IMG/VR virus record: IMGVR_UViG_3300049855_000145 | Span: 1 to 37,913 of that record | Direction: 5' to 3' (one strand) | Source of the DNA: a virus | DNA length: 37,913 bases | Shown: positions 25,773 through 32,878 of the stretch, piece by piece | Layout: each line of letters starts with the position of its first letter | Position numbering within the stretch: the stretch's first letter is position 1 | Position numbers and translations under genes: made by a program | Notes under the pieces: model-generated | The model's database searches: none | What the model saw: the letters and a program-made list of their open reading frames with translations, nothing else | Told to the model about the DNA's origin: nothing

Positions 25773-26244
25773 GGCCTGGACGCCTGAAGATGGTCTGTCC
25801 TGCACGTTTCGCCAATGGCGCGCCGAATCACACTGCAAGTACCTTCACGGGTACGCGCTTGGCATCGAGTTGACGTTCGAGGCCGAGGACCTGGACATTC
25901 GCAACTGGGTTGTCGACTTTGGCAGCCTGAAGTCGTTCAAGCAGATCCTCACCGACAACCTCGACCACAAGACCCTCGTCGCGTTCGACGATCCGCGCTT
26001 CAAAGACTTCCAAGCGATGCACGATCTCGGCATGATCGACATGGTGCGGGTCGAGGCCACCGGCTGCGAAAAGCTGGCCGAGATGCTCGGCGATATTGCA
26101 GACGGATGGTTGCGGGACGCAGGTTACAAGCCGCGCGTTCGCCTCGTGTCCTGCAAAGTCTGGGAGCACGACAAGAACAGCGCGACATGGTTCCCACCTG
26201 TTAACGATAGTGTGAACTGCGGTTGCAATATCTCGGTCGGCTGA
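25756..26244 (+). CDS. queD: 6-carboxytetrahydropterin synthase-like protein QueD
   Basis: QueD turns dihydroneopterin triphosphate into 6-carboxytetrahydropterin in preQ0 synthesis. The ATG at 25756 follows AAGGAG (25742-25747) and gives 162 residues. Family marks are RAESHCKYLHGYALGI (22-37) with H26, Cys27 and H31, WVVDFGSLKSF (51-61), NLDHKTL (68-74) and SCKVWEHD (132-139). In most QueD proteins the zinc motif reads HGH, but here it is HGY (Y33). That appears in an alphaproteobacterial-type subgroup as I recall it. The call is strengthened by queC, folE, queF and queE nearby. Another T-fold function is possible but less likely. Confidence 0.82.
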   Translation: MFRSTKAWTPEDGLSCTFRQWRAESHCKYLHGYALGIELTFEAEDLDIRNWVVDFGSLKSFKQILTDNLDHKTLVAFDDPRFKDFQAMHDLGMIDMVRVEATGCEKLAEMLGDIADGWLRDAGYKPRVRLVSCKVWEHDKNSATWFPPVNDSVNCGCNISVG

Positions 26245-26285
26245 ACTAACGTTTCACTGTCAACGTCAAACATGGAGTTCTACTC

Positions 26286-26960
26286 GTGCCGCTTTTGATT
26301 GTGAAAGACGTTTCTGACCGCTCGGTTGAAGTGTTCCAGGCGACGCCGGAACAAGTCAAGTCCTTCAACGAAGCCGACTACATGTCAGTCTCGGTAATGG
26401 GCTGGCAGGTCAACAACGCCAACGACCTCGCGATGACTTCGCTCACGCGTGAAGAAATGTGCGCCCTCAACAACCGCATCCATGGCAAGGAGGGTGGCCT
26501 CCTGCCCGGCGAACGTTCGAAGCGCGAACTCGCCCGTCTCGTGTTTGACGGTTTGCCGAAGGCAGCGAAGCCGTATGACTTGACTCCTTCGTCCTCTGAC
26601 AAGCATTACCCGCCGCCGAAGGCCGCCCTTGTAGCGCCTTCCGCTCCCAAGCAATCGACCAAGCGCTTGTCACGTGACGAGGAGTGGGAAACGTCGCCCA
26701 TGAAACTCGTACCGTTGCGCGCTTCTGGCTGCACGGCGAAGCTGGTCGACGCCCTCGCAACGCCCGGCGGCGTCACAATCGACGACTTGAAGAAGATCGT
26801 CCCGAACTGGCAGGAGTCGTCGATCACGTCAGCCCTGCACACCGATGTCCGTGGCAAGGGCGGATATGGCATCATCAAGAAGAAGGTTGAAGGCGTGTTC
26901 CGCTACTCGCTCAACTACCCGGAGGGCGTCACCGCACCGTTGCCGCACATCGGCAAGTGA
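26286..26960 (+). CDS. Hypothetical protein with C-terminal winged-helix (DUF3489-like) domain
   Basis: The GTG start at 26286 has TGGAG eight bases upstream and gives 224 residues. Residues 1-95 form a first domain that I do not recognise (LLIVKDVSDRSVEVFQATPE). A Pro/Ala/Ser linker follows (YPPPKAALVAPSAPKQS). The last 80 residues (KLVDALATPGGVTIDDLKKI, then WQESSITSALHTDVRG and GIIKKKVEGVFRYSL) look like a small winged helix of the DUF3489 kind. A DNA-binding or regulatory role is plausible since it sits between queD and the queC promoter region. This is inference. Confidence 0.65.
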   Translation: MPLLIVKDVSDRSVEVFQATPEQVKSFNEADYMSVSVMGWQVNNANDLAMTSLTREEMCALNNRIHGKEGGLLPGERSKRELARLVFDGLPKAAKPYDLTPSSSDKHYPPPKAALVAPSAPKQSTKRLSRDEEWETSPMKLVPLRASGCTAKLVDALATPGGVTIDDLKKIVPNWQESSITSALHTDVRGKGGYGIIKKKVEGVFRYSLNYPEGVTAPLPHIGK

Positions 26961-27052
26961 TCTGGCGCTTCTTGATGGCTGCGGTTGAGCAAATGTTCGA
27001 TGACGATTATGCTGACCGCGAAGTACAACCACAAGCCACTCAGGAGGATCCA

Positions 27053-27145
27053 ATGGCAAAGAGCAACAAACCTATCGCGAGCAAGAAGACAACAACCAAG
27101 CCGGGCGCTGGCAAGAAGAAGGGCGGCATGGGTAAGAATTGCTGA
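27053..27145 (+). CDS. 30-residue lysine-rich peptide
   Basis: The ATG at 27053 is preceded by AGGAGG at ideal spacing. The product is about one third lysine (SNKPIASKKTTTKPGAGKKK) and ends GGMGKNC. A longer in-frame form of 62 residues could begin at a GTG at 26957 that overlaps the upstream stop as GTGA, adding an N-terminus MIWRFLMAAVEQMFDDDYAD. The stronger ribosome-binding site favours the short form, but both could be made. Its composition suggests nucleic-acid binding. The stop codon lies inside a perfect hairpin. Confidence 0.5.
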   Translation: MAKSNKPIASKKTTTKPGAGKKKGGMGKNC

Positions 27146-27157
27146 CCTAGTCAGCAA
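27139..27157 (+). terminator. Perfect 7-bp hairpin at the end of the lysine-rich gene
   Basis: TTGCTGA (27139-27145) and TCAGCAA (27151-27157) enclose a 5-base loop and include the stop codon. There is no T-run after it, so it may be a weak terminator, an mRNA-end stabiliser or an operator. Confidence 0.4.
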
Positions 27158-27177
27158 CGGAGGTCCGGTCAGCTCAC

Positions 27178-27283
27178 TATACTGTGTCCAGGTGCACCTG
27201 TAGGCGATGAAGTAGCACAGTGAAACGGACTGCCTGAGTGAGACGAGTCGACGCCAATCGGCCGGAGGAGTGCAAGGCTCCTC
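27178..27283 (+). promoter_or_regulatory. Candidate promoter/operator and structured leader of the queC operon
   Basis: TATACT (27178-27183) would be a good -10 box, although no clear -35 is seen. A perfect 12-bp palindrome CAGGTGCACCTG (27189-27200) lies where transcription would start, a natural operator position. A leader of roughly 120 bases runs to queC at 27318. It includes a hairpin of GAGGAG (27265-27270) with CTCCTC (27278-27283). I could not match the leader to a known preQ1 riboswitch consensus. Confidence 0.35.
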
Positions 27284-27317
27284 AATCAACTGTAATGGTG
27301 AACCAGGAGAGAAAACC

Positions 27318-28112
27318 ATGAAGAAAGAAAAGGCCCTCGTCGTCCTTTCGGGCGGCCAGGATTCAACGACATGCCTGTACTGGGCGCTTGCCCAAGGCTA
27401 TGATGTCCAGTGCGTCACGTTCGACTACGGTCAGCGTCACAAGATCGAGATCGACGCCGCCCGACTGATCGCCGAGAAGGCCGGCGTCACGACCGAGGTG
27501 ATCGAACTCGGACCCATCCTCGCTGGCACATCGCCGCTTGTGTCGAGCAATGAACTCGACCAGTACAGTGACATGAACTCCCTGCCCGGCGGCCTCGAGA
27601 AGACCTTCGTCCCATATCGCAACCAGCTCTTCCTCACCGTGGCCGCGAACCGCGCCTATGTCGCAGGCATCAACGTTCTCGTGACTGGCGTCTGCCAGGA
27701 AGACTTCGGCGGCTATCCTGACTGCCGGCGCTCCTTCATCGACTCGCTGCAGCAAGCGTGTACACGTGGTTCCCACAACGGCGTTGACGGTGCGCCTGGG
27801 CCCTTGCGCATCGAGACCCCACTGATGTTCCTCACGAAGGCCGCATCGGTCAAGCTGGCCGCATCGCTGGCGCCTGCGCCGAACGGTTCGACGTGCTGGG
27901 ACGCCCTCGCGTACTCCCACACGGCCTACGATGGCAAGTACCCACCGACCGGCCACGATCACGCAACATTGCTCCGCGCAAAGGGCTTCTTCGAAGCCGG
28001 CCTGCCTGATCCGCTTGTCCTCCGCGCCGTCGAGGAAGGCGTGATGGATGCGCCCGGCACCGCCAACTATGACTTCCTGCGGATCGTCGCGAAGGAGGCC
28101 GCCGCGTCGTGA
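27318..28112 (+). CDS. queC: 7-cyano-7-deazaguanine synthase QueC (variant without the usual zinc cysteines)
   Basis: QueC converts 7-carboxy-7-deazaguanine to preQ0 using ATP and ammonia. The ATG at 27318 follows CAGGAG and gives 264 residues. The PP-loop is SGGQDST (11-17), and further family marks are FDYGQRHKIEI (35-45), FVPYRNQLFL (97-106) and GGYPDCRRSFID (131-142). The C-terminal zinc site usually has four Cys. Here C193 (STCW) is kept, but the 'CG.C..C.LRA' part reads GHDHATLLRAKGF, with H213 and H215. The rest of the C-terminus (GLPDPLVLRA) looks intact, so the enzyme is probably active. It overlaps folE by GTGA. Confidence 0.92.
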   Translation: MKKEKALVVLSGGQDSTTCLYWALAQGYDVQCVTFDYGQRHKIEIDAARLIAEKAGVTTEVIELGPILAGTSPLVSSNELDQYSDMNSLPGGLEKTFVPYRNQLFLTVAANRAYVAGINVLVTGVCQEDFGGYPDCRRSFIDSLQQACTRGSHNGVDGAPGPLRIETPLMFLTKAASVKLAASLAPAPNGSTCWDALAYSHTAYDGKYPPTGHDHATLLRAKGFFEAGLPDPLVLRAVEEGVMDAPGTANYDFLRIVAKEAAAS

Positions 28113-28687
28113 TTTTCTCGGACAAGGAAGCAGTGATTGAGCGTCTCCTGTCAATGACGGGAGACGATGTTACCCGTGAAGGCCTCAAGGAGACTCCAAG
28201 TCGAGTTGTTAAGGCTTTTGAACACTGGTTCGACGGCTACGGACAAGATCCTGCGGCCGTCTTGAAAACCTTCGAAGATGGCGCTGAAGGTTCGGATGAA
28301 ATGGTCCTCGAGACAGACATCCCGATCAACTCAAAGTGCGAGCATCACATGGCTGACATCTTTGGCATCGCCCACATCGCCTACATTCCAAATGGGCGCG
28401 TTGTTGGCTTGTCGAAACTGTCTCGTGTGGTCGACATCTTCGCACACCGCCTACAGGTGCAAGAGCGATTGACAACACAGATCGCTGACGCATTGCAGGA
28501 GCACCTCGCGCCGAAGGGCGTCGGCGTTGTGCTTCAGTGTCGGCACATGTGCATGGAGTCGCGCGGCATCAAGAGGCGTGGCATCGTGACGACCACGAGC
28601 GCCCTTCGTGGGTGCATGAAGAAGGAACCTAGTGCCCGCGCTGAACTCATGAATCTGATCGCTATGACAAGCAAAGGAGATATCTGA
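28109..28687 (+). CDS. folE: GTP cyclohydrolase I FolE
   Basis: FolE opens GTP to dihydroneopterin triphosphate, the first step of both folate and preQ0 synthesis. The 192-residue protein has all family marks: EGLKETPSRVVKAF (24-37), the zinc motif NSKCEHH (C77, H80), GLSKLSRVVDIFAHRLQVQE (100-119) and CRHMCMESRGIKRRG with C148 as third zinc ligand. Length is normal for the short bacterial form. The phage copy would raise supply for DNA modification. It sits between queC and queF with overlapping codons on both sides. Confidence 0.96.
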   Translation: MIFSDKEAVIERLLSMTGDDVTREGLKETPSRVVKAFEHWFDGYGQDPAAVLKTFEDGAEGSDEMVLETDIPINSKCEHHMADIFGIAHIAYIPNGRVVGLSKLSRVVDIFAHRLQVQERLTTQIADALQEHLAPKGVGVVLQCRHMCMESRGIKRRGIVTTTSALRGCMKKEPSARAELMNLIAMTSKGDI

Positions 28688-29205
28688 TGGCATCACTTCC
28701 TCCACACTTCTACTACTCGACCGGCTTCGAAGATCGTCCCATGACGCGCGAGCAGGCCGAGAAGATGTCGCAGACCAAGGACCTCAAGGCTCTTGGCAAG
28801 TCGACCGAGTACAACTTGACGCAAGCCGACTCGAGCATCCTCGAGACGTTCCCGTCCGTCTACAAGAACATCAAGGTCAAGGGCGCCTCTCCCATTGTCA
28901 AGCTGCCGCAGCCTGTCAAGGAGTTCACGTCGCTGTGCCCACTGACCGGCCAGCCGGACTTCGCAGACATCTACGTCGAGTACCAGCCGCGTGACAAGAT
29001 GCTGGAATCGAAGTCGTGGAAGCTGTATCTGTTCTCGTTCCGCACAACGGCCGAGTTCCACGAGGCTTGCGTCACCAAGATCTTCAACGACCTGCACGAC
29101 GCCCTCGACCCGCTGTATCTGCACGTCCAGGGCAACTTCACGCCTCGCGGCGGCATCTCGATTGTCCCGCGCATCGAATGGTGGGCGCCGGACTTCAATG
29201 CCTGA
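28687..29205 (+). CDS. queF: NADPH-dependent preQ0 reductase QueF (type I)
   Basis: QueF reduces the nitrile of preQ0 to the aminomethyl of preQ1. The 172-residue protein fits the short, YkvM-like type. LKALGKSTEYNL and SSILETFPSVYKN are in the N-terminal part, the catalytic Cys is C84 in TSLCPLTGQPDFADI with D91, and the QueF motif ESKSWKLYLFSFR is at 107-119. After it come FHE (124-126) and GNFTPRGGISIVP. A strong AAAGGAG precedes the TGATG start. Its presence means the phage base is likely to be preQ1 or a product of it, not preQ0. Confidence 0.92.
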   Translation: MASLPPHFYYSTGFEDRPMTREQAEKMSQTKDLKALGKSTEYNLTQADSSILETFPSVYKNIKVKGASPIVKLPQPVKEFTSLCPLTGQPDFADIYVEYQPRDKMLESKSWKLYLFSFRTTAEFHEACVTKIFNDLHDALDPLYLHVQGNFTPRGGISIVPRIEWWAPDFNA

Positions 29206-29515
29206 ACACTACGACCCACCGAAGGAAGTCGTCGAGCAAGGTCGGCGACTTCTTTACCATGGCTGGATCGAGATGCCTAACGGCTATGGTCTTTTCATGT
29301 ACACCGACCCATCAGTCAACGCGCTGGAATATTGGTCGGACGAAATCGGCGGCGGTGTTATGGTATGGCAGACAGCTTTAGTCGATCATTCGACACTTGA
29401 GTTCGCCCTCAAGCATTGGAGACAGAATTATGGCCCCTCGCTTCTTCGTCGAACGCAACACGCAATTAAGAGGTTCGGCAAATGGCTCAACCGTTATGGA
29501 CCGTTCAACAGGTGA
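29198..29515 (+). CDS. Hypothetical protein between queF and dpdA
   Basis: The ATG at 29198 lies eight bases inside the end of queF and gives 105 residues. The N-terminal half is aromatic-rich (RLLYHGWIEMPNGYGLFMYT) and looks like a small beta domain. The C-terminal third is basic and helical (HWRQNYGPSLLRRTQHAIKR). No family is recognised. Its place between two base-modification genes makes a helper role possible but unproven. Confidence 0.6.
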   Translation: MPEHYDPPKEVVEQGRRLLYHGWIEMPNGYGLFMYTDPSVNALEYWSDEIGGGVMVWQTALVDHSTLEFALKHWRQNYGPSLLRRTQHAIKRFGKWLNRYGPFNR

Positions 29516-29642
29516 GAAGATTGCCATCTGTCCTGAACATGTGACGGCTGAGATCATCGCATCAATGATGAACCAGCGCGTCCGTTACAGAGAGCCGCTT
29601 CACTCACTCAGCAAGAAAGATGCGGCCTATGCAGGTCACTAA
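29430..29642 (+). CDS. Small hypothetical protein upstream of dpdA
   Basis: The ATG at 29430 with GGAGA seven bases upstream is preferred over an in-frame start at 29397 and gives 70 residues. It overlaps the previous gene by 86 bases, which lowers confidence. The sequence is basic at the start (MAPRFFVERNTQLRGSANGS), then CPEHVTAEIIASMMNQRVRY. No family is recognised. Confidence 0.45.
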   Translation: MAPRFFVERNTQLRGSANGSTVMDRSTGEKIAICPEHVTAEIIASMMNQRVRYREPLHSLSKKDAAYAGH

Positions 29643-29657
29643 GTGCGTGAGGGAACA

Positions 29658-30653
29658 ATGAGATTTTACCATTCTGGTACACCACGCAACGATCAGTACC
29701 AACACTTCGAAGATTCAATTTGTGATCATCGTCTGTTTTCGCTCCACGGTGATTACTACAAGGCAGTCAGCAAGTGGGTAGATGCCCTACCTCCCGACCG
29801 CTCGGTGCGCAAGTACCCACGCACCTTGTTGCTTGACTCTGGCGCGTTCACCGCGTGGAACGCTGGACAACCAACAACGGTCGAGGAGGTCACTCGCACT
29901 TACGATAGCATCCTTAAGCGCGTTGAAGGCAAGTTCGACGAGATCACTTGCGTCAACTTGGACGTCATCCCAGGCGAGCGTGGCCGAACTGCGACGAGTG
30001 ATGAGATCCTCGCTGGTTTTGAACGTTCAGACATCAACTTCGAGATTCTCATCAAGCGTTTCGGCAAGCGCATCCTGCCGGTGTTCCACCAGGATGAAGA
30101 AGTCATTGCTCCTCACCGCCTGAAGATCGTCTGCGATCAAGCCGAGTACATCTGCTTGTCGCCGCGAAACGACGTCCACGAAGCGTCACGTCACGACTGG
30201 TCAATTCAGATGCACCAGCGCGTGTTCGCTATCGACCCGAAGAAACGCACCCACGGCCTCGCGACGACTGGTAACGCGATGATCCGCGATGTGCCTTGGT
30301 TCAGCGTCGATTCCGCGGCCTGGGTTCTGCATGGAGGCATGGCCGGCAAGGTCGACTTCTATGATCCGATGCCTGACGGGACGCCGCGCTACCGTAACTT
30401 CTTCGTCGCCCTCGAAGGCGGCAAACAAGCTATGAAAGATGCTCACCTTATCAATCGTGCGGATCGTGATCATTTCACAAAGATAATCGAGTCCTACGGC
30501 TTCACCTACCAAGAAGCCGAGACGTCAGGCCGTATCCGGTCGCTTATCTGCATGGGCGAGCTGTCGAAGTTCTTCGACGCGGCAAGAGCCGCTCAGACGA
30601 TAAGGATGGCGCGCGGTCAGGAGACCTGGCAAGACACCTTGTTTGACGGTTGA
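29658..30653 (+). CDS. dpdA: DNA guanine transglycosylase DpdA (TGT-like)
   Basis: DpdA exchanges guanine in DNA for a 7-deazaguanine base and is related to tRNA-guanine transglycosylase. With the ATG at 29658 it has 331 residues (an in-frame GTG at 29643 is possible). Motifs along the TIM barrel are LLLDSGAFTAWNAG (57-70, D60), CVNLDVIPG (98-106), ILPVFHQDEE (139-148), YICLSPRNDV (164-173), HGLATTGNAMI (199-209) and PWFSVDSAAWVLHG (213-226, with D218 the likely nucleophile region). The 'DSGAF' and 'PWFSVDS..W' pairs are typical of phage DpdA. The subfamily cannot be told by eye. It follows queC-folE-queF, which supplies its substrate. Confidence 0.88.
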   Translation: MRFYHSGTPRNDQYQHFEDSICDHRLFSLHGDYYKAVSKWVDALPPDRSVRKYPRTLLLDSGAFTAWNAGQPTTVEEVTRTYDSILKRVEGKFDEITCVNLDVIPGERGRTATSDEILAGFERSDINFEILIKRFGKRILPVFHQDEEVIAPHRLKIVCDQAEYICLSPRNDVHEASRHDWSIQMHQRVFAIDPKKRTHGLATTGNAMIRDVPWFSVDSAAWVLHGGMAGKVDFYDPMPDGTPRYRNFFVALEGGKQAMKDAHLINRADRDHFTKIIESYGFTYQEAETSGRIRSLICMGELSKFFDAARAAQTIRMARGQETWQDTLFDG

Positions 30654-30657
30654 GAAT

Positions 30658-30969
30658 ATGGATAGGCAGGTCGTACATTACGGCATGGATCTGCCAGAGA
30701 GTGTTCGAGTCAAGTTCACCTTCTATCTAACGTCAGACGACGCCGGTCAGGTGGTCATCGTGTCGACTCCTGAGTATAGGGTCTTGAAGGACGAACTAAT
30801 CGCCAACTACATCGCCGAGAATGCTCAAGGGTGGATCGGATACTTCAACGCAACCTATGACGTTGACGACTTCAGGAAGATGACTGACAAGGAGATCGTC
30901 GCGTATCATGCAGGTATCCTGCACCCATCCAAGGAGATGACAAGTGAGAACACTGATATTCGACACTGA
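30658..30969 (+). CDS. Hypothetical protein
   Basis: The ATG at 30658, just after dpdA, is preferred to a TTG at 30643 and gives 103 residues. The sequence has strands VKFTFYLTSDDAGQVVIVST and a helical second half (EYRVLKDELIANYIAENAQG). It ends inside the exonuclease gene (26-base overlap). No family is recognised. Confidence 0.6.
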   Translation: MDRQVVHYGMDLPESVRVKFTFYLTSDDAGQVVIVSTPEYRVLKDELIANYIAENAQGWIGYFNATYDVDDFRKMTDKEIVAYHAGILHPSKEMTSENTDIRH

Positions 30970-31537
30970 GACAACTGGCGTGCTCGATTGGAAGAAGCAA
31001 GTCGACGCCCCATCCCAGCCCTACATCGTGCAACTTGCAGCCTTGCAGTATCAGGACCGGAAACTCGTAGGCGCGATCAACCTACTATGCAACCCAATCG
31101 ACGCGACCGGCAACCGCGTCATGATTCCGGACGAGGCTTCAAAGATTCACGGCATCAGCAACGATATGGTCGAGGCGACCGGCCTATCACTGAAAGCCAT
31201 TGCCGCGATCTTCAACTCGCTGATCCGCAACACCGACCGCCTCGTCGCCCACAACATGGATTTCGACTCTCGCATCATGGCCAATACTTACTTGCGTAGT
31301 GGCTTCCCAATCGACTCCTTGCAAGTCCCGCACCGAGTTTGTACTATGAAGGCCAGCGAGAACGTTCTGAAACTGCCAGGCAAGTTCGCCGGCAAGTTCA
31401 AATGGCCGACGCTAGACGAGGCATACCGCCACCTCGTTGACCCTTCTGGGTTCGACGGCGCGCATGACGCTCTGGTAGACGCGAAAGCGTGTGCCGAGGT
31501 CCTTTGGAAGCTCGAGGATGCAGGACACATTCGCTAA
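30944..31537 (+). CDS. DnaQ-like 3'-5' exonuclease
   Basis: This 197-residue DEDDh exonuclease has ExoI LIFDTETTGV (D7, E9), ExoII RLVAHNMDFDSRIM (D108) and ExoIII GAHDALVDAKAC (H174, D179). Between them is the usual IHGISNDMV segment. The GTG start at 30944 has AAGGAG upstream, inside the end of the previous gene. It may proofread for the phage polymerase or degrade host DNA. The polymerase at 33615 already has its own exonuclease domain, so proofreading may be shared. Confidence 0.92.
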   Translation: MRTLIFDTETTGVLDWKKQVDAPSQPYIVQLAALQYQDRKLVGAINLLCNPIDATGNRVMIPDEASKIHGISNDMVEATGLSLKAIAAIFNSLIRNTDRLVAHNMDFDSRIMANTYLRSGFPIDSLQVPHRVCTMKASENVLKLPGKFAGKFKWPTLDEAYRHLVDPSGFDGAHDALVDAKACAEVLWKLEDAGHIR

Positions 31538-32477
31538 GGTCAAGTCAGCGATTGACTTGAGCAACGAGAAGTACTCAATCGTCACAGTCAAGGACGGCAT
31601 GATGTACGGGACCAACGGTCACATGATGGCCGCGGTCCCGACTGACTTGCCCGACTTCAACGTGTCGGCGTTCGCGCTAGACAAGTTCCTGAGCGTGTCG
31701 CCAACGCCAACGGTGAAGATAACCGACAAGAGCCTCGTGCTGACGCAAGGCAAGTCGAAGTCACGTCTGCCTTTGCTTGAGAAAAGCATCGAAGGCGTGC
31801 CACCTGAACCCACGACCTCGGTCGTCGTTGACGAGCAGTTCAAGAACGTCCTCAGGACGCTGCAACCTTTCGCAGGGCTCAGCCACATCTACTTGTGGCA
31901 GTGCGGTGTCTCCTTTGGTGGCGGCAAGTCACGCGCGACCAACGGGTCGATTGTCGCTGAGTACGACTACGACCTGGGCGGCGAGTTCCTGTTGAATTTC
32001 CGCGCAGTCGACTACGTGCTGAAGCGTAAGGAGCGCGTGACCAAGATCGACGTGACCGACAATGCGCTCGTGCTTCGCTTCGAAGATGGCTCATGGCTGC
32101 AAATCCAGCGCATTGCGAAGGAGAACCTCGAGAACATCCCGAAGATCATGGCGAACATGTACCGGCCGCCGCAGACCGAGATCACGGCTGAGCTACGGCA
32201 AGCTTTTGCTCAGGCCTTCTTGTCGAAAGCAGAAGTCATCGAGTTGTCGCGCGATGGCGTGAAAGCTGAGGTGTCCGGCGGCGACGTGAACGTTGAAGGC
32301 GAGACACTTCTCGAAACTGAGTCGGTATGGACTGCAAAAGCGATTAACATGGTGTTTGAGAACGCGACTCACCTCGACATTGACACCACAAACGAAAGCC
32401 CGTCCTCGTTCAAAGGTCCGCACATCCGCGGCCTCATTCTCAGGAGAAAGAAAGCATGCGACCGTCAACAGTCCTGA
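31518..32477 (+). CDS. Putative sliding-clamp-like DNA polymerase processivity factor
   Basis: The ATG at 31518 (rather than an in-frame GTG-type start at 31491) gives 319 residues. The protein shows a repeated internal pattern like the domains of the bacterial beta clamp. Domain 1 has MMYGTNGHMMAAVP (28-41), then TVKITDKSLVLTQGKSK. Domain 2 has RATNGSIVAEYDYDLGG (139-155), then VTKIDVTDNALVLRFEDG. A third part (VWTAKAINMVFENATHLDI, then HIRGLILRR) matches the clamp ending. '.TNG...A' stands where clamps have '.TDG..LA'. It is somewhat short for a three-domain clamp. Position between exonuclease and polymerase supports the idea. No clamp loader is in the window. Confidence 0.55.
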   Translation: MQDTFAKVKSAIDLSNEKYSIVTVKDGMMYGTNGHMMAAVPTDLPDFNVSAFALDKFLSVSPTPTVKITDKSLVLTQGKSKSRLPLLEKSIEGVPPEPTTSVVVDEQFKNVLRTLQPFAGLSHIYLWQCGVSFGGGKSRATNGSIVAEYDYDLGGEFLLNFRAVDYVLKRKERVTKIDVTDNALVLRFEDGSWLQIQRIAKENLENIPKIMANMYRPPQTEITAELRQAFAQAFLSKAEVIELSRDGVKAEVSGGDVNVEGETLLETESVWTAKAINMVFENATHLDIDTTNESPSSFKGPHIRGLILRRKKACDRQQS

Positions 32478-32878
32478 AGTCATCCGCCTCGCAGATGGCG
32501 GCGATCATGTCGCCGGCCTTCGTCAAGGCACGCCTCGAAGAGAAGGACTCGATGCTCGATCCGAGCGTCCTCGAGACCCTTCATCAGCTCAAGCGGGCAC
32601 ACTTTCCAAACCCGCCGGCGCGTCCTGGCAACATTCACCACACCGGCCGCGTCTACGAGGCTGCAACGCCTATCGTCGCCTCGCGGCATGAACCGCACAT
32701 CGTCAACGGCAAGCAGCACATGCAGCAGACTTATGTTCTGCGCGATCCCGAGAACCCAGACTCGCTGAAGAAGCTGCTGAAGGTTCCGGTCATGCTGCAC
32801 CGCGGCATGGACCGCAAGGTTCTGAAGAAGGCGCTCTACAACGACCGCCGTCTCGCGAAAGGACGCTGGGTGAACTGA
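32456..32878 (+). CDS. Hypothetical basic protein upstream of queE
   Basis: The ATG at 32456 with AGGAG nine bases upstream gives 140 residues. The protein is basic, with ETLHQLKRAHFPNPPARPG in the middle and LLKVPVMLHRGMDRKVLKKA near the end. No family is recognised. It overlaps the clamp-like gene by 22 bases and shares one base with queE (TGATG), so it is translated with both. Confidence 0.65.
   Translation: MRPSTVLKSSASQMAAIMSPAFVKARLEEKDSMLDPSVLETLHQLKRAHFPNPPARPGNIHHTGRVYEAATPIVASRHEPHIVNGKQHMQQTYVLRDPENPDSLKKLLKVPVMLHRGMDRKVLKKALYNDRRLAKGRWVN

Noticed and set aside
27178-27317. Known preQ1 riboswitch upstream of queC
   Set aside because: I could not find the short C-rich loop and A-rich tail of the class I motif or a clear match to other classes. 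It is kept only as a candidate structured leader.
27146-27317. tRNA-like element in the queC leader
   Set aside because: No cloverleaf with an acceptor stem and a TTCGA-type T-loop could be built.
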